Shown here: piece after piece, positions 16,595 through 21,375 of the stretch
How positions within the stretch are numbered: the stretch's first letter is position 1
Layout: every line of letters begins with the position of its first letter
DNA from: a virus
Strand: one strand, 5' to 3'
DNA length: 21,375 bases
Virus record (IMG/VR): IMGVR_UViG_3300042731_003759
Coordinates: 1-21,375 of that record
Position numbers and translations under genes: made by a program
The notes under the pieces: model-generated
What the model was told of the DNA's origin: nothing
Databases searched by the model: none
The model's input: only the letters and a program-made list of their open reading frames with translations

Positions 16595-17233
16595 ATGGCA
16601 ATCTCAACTCTATTAAATTTAACAGTACCATTAGCAAACGACACTACTTCAAGTAGTCAGGGTTTGTTGATGCCAAAACTAAGTTACCGTTTTCGTGTAA
16701 CATTAGAAAATTTTGGTATTACTGGAAACACAACAGAACTAACAAAACAAGTAATTGACGCAACAAGACCTAATGTCCAGTTTGAACAAGTTACATTAGA
16801 TGTTTATAACAGTAAAATTATGATGGCAGGGAAGCATACTTGGCAACCTGTAACTATTAATTTACGTGATGATATTAACGGCAATGTTCAAAAACTAGTT
16901 GGCGAACAGCTACAGAAGCAGTTCGACTTCTTTGAACAAGCAAGTGCTGCAACAGGTCAAGACTATAAGTTTACACAGCGTATTGAAGTCTTAGACGGTG
17001 GAAACGGCGCAAATACTCCACAAGTACTAGAAACCTGGGAATTATACGGTTGTTATCTAAACCAAGTTGATTATGGTTCAATGTCATATTCAACAAATGA
17101 TCCAATGCAAGTTACATTGAACATTACATATGATAACGCAGTCCAACTTAACGTTGGCGTAGGTACACCTAACAATTTCCAAGATAGAAACAGTGAAACA
17201 GGCACAGGTGCTACAGGCGGCGCAGCTCTTTAA
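16595..17233 (+). CDS. 19: Tail tube protein gp19
   Basis: 212 residues (T4 gp19 is 163). After a short N-terminal extension, the core starts at LSYRFRVTLENFG. It continues with a DATRPNVQFEQVTLDVYNSKIMMAGK hairpin, WQPVTINLRDD, a helix at QLQKQFDFFEQ, and the closing VLETWELYGCYLNQVDYGSMSYS ... MQVTLNITYDNAVQL strands. This is the standard tube fold shared by gp19 and gp54-like proteins. Hexamers stack to form the inner tube through which DNA and internal proteins pass. It follows gp18 directly and has its own late promoter and a strong downstream terminator, fitting very high expression. Confidence 0.92.
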   Translation: MAISTLLNLTVPLANDTTSSSQGLLMPKLSYRFRVTLENFGITGNTTELTKQVIDATRPNVQFEQVTLDVYNSKIMMAGKHTWQPVTINLRDDINGNVQKLVGEQLQKQFDFFEQASAATGQDYKFTQRIEVLDGGNGANTPQVLETWELYGCYLNQVDYGSMSYSTNDPMQVTLNITYDNAVQLNVGVGTPNNFQDRNSETGTGATGGAAL

Positions 17234-17253
17234 TACTTAATTGAGATTGCTAC

Positions 17254-17283
17254 AAAAAGGGAGTCTTTGAAGACTCCTTTTTT
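17254..17283 (+). terminator. Intrinsic terminator after gp19
   Basis: Stem AAAAAGGGAGTC (17254-17265) pairs with GACTCCTTTTTT (17272-17283), with one G-T wobble, around a TTTGAA loop. The right arm ends in seven consecutive T's in transcript sense or close to it: a classic factor-independent terminator. It ends the gp18-gp19 transcription block. Confidence 0.85.
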
Positions 17284-17288
17284 AATGA

Positions 17289-17296
17289 GATAAATA
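17289..17296 (+). promoter_or_regulatory. Late promoter GATAAATA abutting the 17301 start
   Basis: An exact GATAAATA copy ending 4 bases before the ATG at 17301, just after the gp19 terminator. By T4 geometry the start site would be about 17301-17302, giving a leaderless or nearly leaderless mRNA. No convincing Shine-Dalgarno is present. Confidence 0.7.
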
Positions 17297-17300
17297 CAGT

Positions 17301-18602
17301 ATGGCGTTGAATAGTTTTTATGATAACTTTAGTGGACAAGGATCTAACAAAGGAATAATGGGCGATTTTGCTCACGCTTCTGCTTTGTATAGACGCAATA
17401 ATTTTCGTCTTGCTCCTAAAACTAAATTTTTATATCATGTTGTTATAGACGTTAATACTACAGCACTAGCAACACTAGGAAGTAGTGTAAGTAGTTTATT
17501 AAATAGAAGAGAATTTAATCTACTTGCAAATGCAGCCGATTTGCCACGATATACAATCGAAACAGAAACACTAAACCAATACAACAGAAAAAAAGTAATA
17601 CAAACAAAATTAAATTATAATCCAATTAATATAGACTTTCACGATGATAATGCAGGCTTGACTACTCTATTATGGGAAGCATACTACAGATATTATTACG
17701 AAGATGGTAATTATGATGATCAAGGCGGCCGTCCTAGAGCCTATTATACAAAATTGTATGATACTGAAAATGCAAATACATATAGACACGGATTTAACAG
17801 AAAGCGTACAACTGATGTTCCATTCTTTAATAGTATTACAATACATCAAATACATCCACAAGATGTAGAAAGTACTTTTACAAGTTACACACTTGTAAAT
17901 CCTTTGATTTCTGAATGGCAACACGATAGAGTAGACCAAACAGACGGATCCGGCATGATGCGTAATACTATGGTGTTAGATTATGAAGCGGTTTTATATG
18001 ATCGTGGAGATACTTCGCCGCTAAATATACAAACTTATGGAGATATTTCTCATTATGATACAACACCAAGTCCGTACTCTAATACTACATCTAACGGTGT
18101 AGGCGATTTAATAGGAGATGTCGGTTTTTGGTCTGAAATATTTCAAGACATTTTATCAAATACAATTACATTAACTGATTTTAACACCCAACAAAATCAA
18201 AATAATTTGCCTTTTCCTGTAACAAACACTAGCACATTTGAACCTATTCCGTTTAATAGTACCAATTATTTTCCTAGTAGTAACAATACTTCATCTGCTA
18301 CAAACGCTCAACCTATTAATACTTTACTTAATGATTTAAGTTTAAGTGATCAAGAGTTTTTAAGACAAATTTCAAACAATCCCAAAAAACTAGCAGACTA
18401 TGCTGCAAAAGAAGCACAATTATCAATTGCTGTATCTAGTGGCTTGAACATACAGGAATCAAAAGATTTTTACAATAGTTTAACACCCAATGTTAAATCC
18501 CAAGTAGAACAAGCTGCTATAAATAATTTTAAAGAACTCAATAGAGGTAACGGAAGTTCTAAAGGATTTGATAGAGATTTACGTGAAATAGGATTGATTT
18601 AA
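17301..18602 (+). CDS. Tail-tube-like baseplate/tail protein, paralogue of gp19
   Basis: 433 residues. The first 250 follow the gp19/gp54 tube fold: TKFLYHVVIDV, LANAADLPRYTIETETLNQYN, a KKVIQTKLNYNPINIDFHDD strand pair, a helical WEAYYRYYY, then ITIHQIH, YTLVNPLISEWQHDRVDQ and MVLDYEAVLYD. The motif order matches this phage's own gp19 (F-x-V, D-x-PR/RP, INL/INID-DD, closing hydrophobic strands). Residues 250-433 are an Asn/Thr/Ser-rich linker and a helical tail. In T4 the comparable tube-fold proteins are gp54 and gp48, which initiate the tube at the baseplate. This could be such an initiator or a tube-tip protein; I cannot decide which. The stop overlaps the next start as TAATG. Confidence 0.65.
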   Translation: MALNSFYDNFSGQGSNKGIMGDFAHASALYRRNNFRLAPKTKFLYHVVIDVNTTALATLGSSVSSLLNRREFNLLANAADLPRYTIETETLNQYNRKKVIQTKLNYNPINIDFHDDNAGLTTLLWEAYYRYYYEDGNYDDQGGRPRAYYTKLYDTENANTYRHGFNRKRTTDVPFFNSITIHQIHPQDVESTFTSYTLVNPLISEWQHDRVDQTDGSGMMRNTMVLDYEAVLYDRGDTSPLNIQTYGDISHYDTTPSPYSNTTSNGVGDLIGDVGFWSEIFQDILSNTITLTDFNTQQNQNNLPFPVTNTSTFEPIPFNSTNYFPSSNNTSSATNAQPINTLLNDLSLSDQEFLRQISNNPKKLADYAAKEAQLSIAVSSGLNIQESKDFYNSLTPNVKSQVEQAAINNFKELNRGNGSSKGFDRDLREIGLI

Positions 18603-18976
18603 TGAGTAGTTACGCAGAAGAAGAAAAAAAATTATCACAAGACAGTGCAAAAGAAACTAAACAATTCTTTGATCGTTATTTTACAAAACAAATCAATTTG
18701 ACTAGTAATGAAGTTGACACAGTTGTAGGATTTTTTACAAAACGTAAATTTACAAAGGATGCTGCTATTTCTGTTGCTACTGTTATTTTAGAACAAGCTA
18801 AAGCTGAAAATAAAAATGTCTTTACTTTAGTAGATACATTGGCAGGCTTGTCAGAAGTGCAATTAAGTCAATTAGTAAGTGCTATACTCAATAATAATAG
18901 AAGTAAAATAAGTGCATTGGGTTATAAAAACAGCTTTGAAAAAGCAACTACTGAAAATAGAAATGTGAGACTATAA
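18602..18976 (+). CDS. Small helical conserved-looking phage protein
   Basis: 124 residues, all-helical by composition, charged at both ends, no membrane segment. The middle (NEVDTVVGFFTKRKFTKDAAISVATVILEQAK) and the following VDTLAGLSEVQLSQLVSAILNNNRSKISALGYK look like a packed helical domain. I recall similar short proteins beside tail genes in marine T4-like phages but cannot name the family. One-base TAATG overlaps on both sides couple it to the tube-like protein and the gp4-like protein, suggesting a virion assembly role. Confidence 0.65.
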   Translation: MSSYAEEEKKLSQDSAKETKQFFDRYFTKQINLTSNEVDTVVGFFTKRKFTKDAAISVATVILEQAKAENKNVFTLVDTLAGLSEVQLSQLVSAILNNNRSKISALGYKNSFEKATTENRNVRL

Positions 18977-19413
18977 TGGCTCGTTTTGCTCAGGGTAAAT
19001 TTACTCTCAAAAACCCTGAGAAGTATATTGGTGGACGAACTCCTACTTATCGTAGTAGTTGGGAGTTTGCATTTATGCGTATGTGCGACACAAATGAAAA
19101 CATAACTAAATGGGCAAGTGAAGCTATAAAAATTCCCTATCGTCATCCATTTACTGGCAAGTATACAATATATGTTCCAGATTTTTTTATTGTTTATGGA
19201 GATAGAAATGGTAAGCAGCATGTCGAACTAATTGAGGTTAAACCTGCTAATCATACTTTCAAAGAGCAACTAGGAAAAAGTCGTGCTAATCAAGCGCACT
19301 ATGTTGTTAACCAAGCAAAATGGGGAGCAGCTAGATCATACTGTAAACAAAAAGGTATGTATTTTAGAGTTGTAAATGAAGGAGATATTTTCCATCAAGG
19401 AAAGCGCAGATAA
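18976..19413 (+). CDS. 4: gp4-like head completion protein with nuclease-like core
   Basis: 145 residues, matching T4 gp4 (about 150). Characteristic segments are YRSSWEFAFMRMCD (25-38), WASEAIKIPYRHPFTGK (46-62), YVPDFFI (66-72) and VELIEVKP (83-90). The order E30, P68-D69, E87-x-K89 is that of PD-(D/E)XK / TnsA-type nucleases. T4 gp4 is needed late in head completion, after packaging and before tail joining; a nuclease role is inferred from the motif. It is joined to the gene before it by TAATG. Its stop codon lies inside the next late promoter. Confidence 0.8.
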   Translation: MARFAQGKFTLKNPEKYIGGRTPTYRSSWEFAFMRMCDTNENITKWASEAIKIPYRHPFTGKYTIYVPDFFIVYGDRNGKQHVELIEVKPANHTFKEQLGKSRANQAHYVVNQAKWGAARSYCKQKGMYFRVVNEGDIFHQGKRR

Positions 19414-19416
19414 ATA
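19409..19416 (+). promoter_or_regulatory. Late promoter GATAAATA for gp16
   Basis: An exact GATAAATA copy containing the gp4-like stop codon (TAA 19411-19413). It lies 26 bases before the ATG at 19443; a weak GGAAG near 19432 could serve as ribosome-binding site. Confidence 0.65.
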
Positions 19417-19442
19417 AAACTAGCATATAATGGAAGCGTACT

Positions 19443-19922
19443 ATGACAAAAAAATTAGAAGAAATGTTAAACTTGCCTGACAACGAAGATCTCAAAGAAG
19501 AACAACCTGCGCCTGTTGTACAGCACGAAGATACATTCCGTGATATTGCAGAATTTGACAAAATAGCCAGCGCATTGCCTGCTGTAAAAGGATTAGGCGA
19601 TATGGCAGACAAAGAACTGAATGAAGTTGCCGACAAAGCAATGACTGCCTACGACGACTTAATGGACTTAGGTATGAACGTTGAAAGTCGTTACAGTGGC
19701 AGAGTATTTGAAGTTGCAGGCACAATGTTAAAAACCAGTTTAGATGCAAAAGTTGCGAAACTAGATAAAAAACTTAAAATGGTTGAGTTACAACTTAAAA
19801 AAGAAAAAATGGATAGAGATAGCGGACCAGGCGATGGCGATATTGTAAGCGGTGAAGGGTATGTTGTTACTGACAGAAACAGTCTACTTGAGCGCCTAAA
19901 AGGCATAGACAAAGATAAATAG
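19443..19922 (+). CDS. 16: gp16-like terminase small subunit
   Basis: 159 residues (T4 gp16 is 164). An acidic N-terminus precedes EFDKIASALPAVKGLGDMADKEL, then a helical pair ending SRYSGRVFEVAGTMLKTSLDAKVAKLDKKLKMVELQLKKEK. This parallels the T4 coiled-coil core (DSPRHMEVFATLMGQM, then the NREILKLHKDM helix). A variable tail follows, with a late NSLLERL like the T4 PTELMDEI. The small subunit recognises phage DNA and stimulates the gp17 motor. The large subunit gp17 does not follow in this window, unlike in T4. The identification is from pattern similarity recalled for T4 gp16. Confidence 0.7.
   Translation: MTKKLEEMLNLPDNEDLKEEQPAPVVQHEDTFRDIAEFDKIASALPAVKGLGDMADKELNEVADKAMTAYDDLMDLGMNVESRYSGRVFEVAGTMLKTSLDAKVAKLDKKLKMVELQLKKEKMDRDSGPGDGDIVSGEGYVVTDRNSLLERLKGIDKDK
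19914..19921 (+). promoter_or_regulatory. Late promoter GATAAATA for the 19945 gene
   Basis: An exact GATAAATA copy overlapping the last codons of gp16. It lies 23 bases before the ATG at 19945, with AGGA near 19934 as ribosome-binding site. Confidence 0.65.
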
Positions 19923-19944
19923 TATTATAGTTTAGGATACGTTA

Positions 19945-20499
19945 ATGAAAAATTTTGCTGATTATTTAACAGAATCAAAGAAAACATATGAATTTAAAAT
20001 TGGCATTGCAGGTGACAGACCTGATGGGTGCGAAGACATGATTGAAACAGGACTACAAAAGTTTGGCATTACAAAAATGTCAGCTGGTAAGAAAACTCCT
20101 ATTCAAGAACGTCCTTTAGATTTTCCACAGTTAGAAAACACAGATGTTATGTACTATGAAGTTGAGCTTACATACCCAACTACTGTACAAGTATTACAAG
20201 AATACTTAGGTGGTGTATGCAGTGTTCCTCAAAGTCACATTATTGTACGTAATCCAAACGAACCACAAGAACTATATCAGCAAGAAGATGCAAAAGACGA
20301 ATACACAGCAAAACTAACACAAGAAGAACTAGAAAGCGAGAGCGCACAAGCCGACGCAGGTTCAGATCGTGTAATGAACTTGTTGAAAGAATTAGAAACA
20401 GCACGTAAAGAAAGAGACAACGATTATGTTGGCGAAGCGCCTACAGGTGATAGCAAAGACATTAGCGATGCTGAAAACAGTAAGGCGGTATTATCATGA
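19945..20499 (+). CDS. Probable prohead-targeted internal/core protein
   Basis: 184 residues. The first ten, MKNFADYLTE, match position by position the T4 capsid-targeting leader MKTYQEFIAE of internal protein III in chemical character, and end in L-x-E, the T4 gp21 prohead-protease consensus (L/I-x-E). Residues 12-110 form a compact alpha/beta domain (YEFKIGIAGDRPDGCEDMI, GKKTPIQERPLDFPQ, MYYEVELTYPTTVQVLQEYL, SHIIVRNP). The rest is an acidic Glu/Asp/Ala-rich tail. This fits a protein packed in the prohead and trimmed during maturation. T4 genes 67/68 are alternatives by location; I see no clear match to either. The stop overlaps the next start as ATGA. Confidence 0.6.
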   Translation: MKNFADYLTESKKTYEFKIGIAGDRPDGCEDMIETGLQKFGITKMSAGKKTPIQERPLDFPQLENTDVMYYEVELTYPTTVQVLQEYLGGVCSVPQSHIIVRNPNEPQELYQQEDAKDEYTAKLTQEELESESAQADAGSDRVMNLLKELETARKERDNDYVGEAPTGDSKDISDAENSKAVLS

Positions 20500-21375
20500 A
20501 ACGTAAACAAGTAATCGAAACAGAACAACTAAATGAAAATCCACTAGTGCTTGGATTAATGGCTGCACTAGTAGGTATGGGTTTAGAAAAAGAAAAAGCA
20601 AAAAAAGCAGCAGCTCAAGCAGTTGATCAAGCACAATCAGGTAAAGCAGCACCAGCAGCACCTGCTACAGGCGGTGCATATAAAGATGTTATGAAACAAG
20701 GTAGCAAAGGCGAAGGTGTAAAGCAGTTACAAATAAAACTAGGTATGTCAGGTAGTAAAGCTGATGGTATTTTTGGACCTGCTACTGCAAAAGCTGTAAA
20801 AACATTTCAAAAAAGTCAAGGACTTAAAGTTGATGGTGTTGTTGGTCCAGAAACAAAAGCAAGAATTGAAAAACTAGCCGGCGATTACAAATACGACGGA
20901 CCAGAAAAAATGTTTCCCGATATGTCTCCAGGACCGCTATTTGGAAAAGGACCAAAGTCTGAAAGCGTAGACGAAAATACAGACAATCAGCTTAACGAAG
21001 CAAGCATCAATATTAATGGTGCTGATGCAAGCGAAGTAGCAGAAATACTACGTATGATGCAACTTGCAGGAGCCGACGGTGCTAAAGTAGTTGGAGCAGA
21101 TGATATTAATCCTGGACCTAAGCCGTGTCCAATTTGCGGTAAGATTCACGGTCCAAGTCAACCAATGGGCGGTTGTGGTGCAAAACCAAAAGAGCCAGAA
21201 ATGGGCGATATGATTCGTATGATGGCACCAGGCGAAGCAATGGAAGAAGAAGCCGATGATGGTGATTTCCAAGATGCAAGCACAGAACCAGATGAAGAAT
21301 ATGCAAACGATGTAAGTGCAAGTATTCCATCAGGTAACGACCTACACAAAGAAAAAGGTTCTTATCCAGCAACAG
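20496..21375 (+). CDS. Peptidoglycan-binding-domain protein of the prohead region (3' end outside window)
   Basis: 293 codons visible; it starts by ATGA overlap with the preceding gene. Layout: a basic N-terminus with QLNE (11-14), a hydrophobic helix (LVLGLMAALVGMGL), an Ala-rich Lys/Gln helix, then a PG_binding_1-type domain at about 66-127 (VKQLQIKLG ... ADGIFGPAT ... VKTFQKSQGLKVDGVVGPET). Next come an acidic linker with QLNE-A (another L-x-E site), SEVAEILRMMQLAG, and a possible zinc site C211-x2-C214-x3-H218-x8-C227. PG-binding modules anchor proteins to cell walls. Finding one among head-morphogenesis genes suggests an internal or head-delivered protein, or a virion-linked wall-active factor. 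The frame is still open at the window end. Confidence 0.65.
   Translation, partial: MKRKQVIETEQLNENPLVLGLMAALVGMGLEKEKAKKAAAQAVDQAQSGKAAPAAPATGGAYKDVMKQGSKGEGVKQLQIKLGMSGSKADGIFGPATAKAVKTFQKSQGLKVDGVVGPETKARIEKLAGDYKYDGPEKMFPDMSPGPLFGKGPKSESVDENTDNQLNEASININGADASEVAEILRMMQLAGADGAKVVGADDINPGPKPCPICGKIHGPSQPMGGCGAKPKEPEMGDMIRMMAPGEAMEEEADDGDFQDASTEPDEEYANDVSASIPSGNDLHKEKGSYPAT

Noticed and set aside
21048-21372. Several minus-strand open frames at the window end
   Set aside because: They overlap the plus-strand peptidoglycan-binding protein, are His/Leu/Ser-rich frame shadows, and carry no recognisable motif.
1-21375. tRNA genes, CRISPR arrays, insertion sequences, integrase or attachment sites
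   Set aside because: Reading both strands I saw no cloverleaf-like sequence, no short spaced repeats, no transposase or integrase motifs. The window is packed with phage coding sequence.

Overview
The window is a piece of a T4-like myovirus genome (tailed phage with a contractile tail), AT-rich, with almost no non-coding DNA. The tail sheath, tail tube, neck, head-completion and small-terminase genes are recognisable. Their style (a very long sheath with an insertion, tail fibres ending in an S74-type chaperone, MKxFxxxLxE leaders) is that of marine T4-like phages of cyanobacteria or SAR11-type bacteria. The low GC suggests an AT-rich marine host such as Pelagibacter or Prochlorococcus. That host call is inference: no host gene or auxiliary photosynthesis gene is present. 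I see no tRNA, IS element or CRISPR array, and no gene-free stretch reaches 300 bases.

Layout. (1) 1-4874: the 3' part of a long tail fibre with a self-cleaving chaperone end, then a 520-residue putative adhesin or tail accessory protein behind a sigma70-like promoter. (2) 4932-8514: a tightly overlapped three-gene unit, again behind a TTGACA-type promoter. It encodes a small unknown protein, a GT-A glycosyltransferase, and an 874-residue protein built from tandem 100-residue repeats that look like degenerate glycosyltransferase units. (3) 8495-11800, minus strand: gp14-like neck protein, gp15-like tail sheath stabiliser with a large C-terminal extension, and a Nudix hydrolase. (4) 11837-17233, plus strand: gp13-like neck protein, a dNMP-kinase-like P-loop protein, tail sheath gp18 (1100 residues) and tail tube gp19. 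(5) 17301-21375: a tail-tube-like paralogue, a small conserved protein, gp4-like head-completion protein, gp16-like small terminase, a protein with a T4-type capsid-targeting leader, and a partial peptidoglycan-binding-domain protein with possible prohead-protease sites.

Regulation. The 8-mer GATAAATA, close to the T4 late promoter TATAAATA, stands before five plus-strand genes and, in a perfect 16-bp palindrome, fires both ways between the divergent neck genes. In two cases it sits only 4-5 bases before the ATG, implying leaderless late mRNAs. Three other gene starts have TTGACA boxes with -10-like hexamers instead. A clear intrinsic terminator follows gp19. The structural genes would together build neck, tail tube, sheath and packaged head. 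The glycosyltransferase unit and the kinase and Nudix genes are embedded accessory functions.
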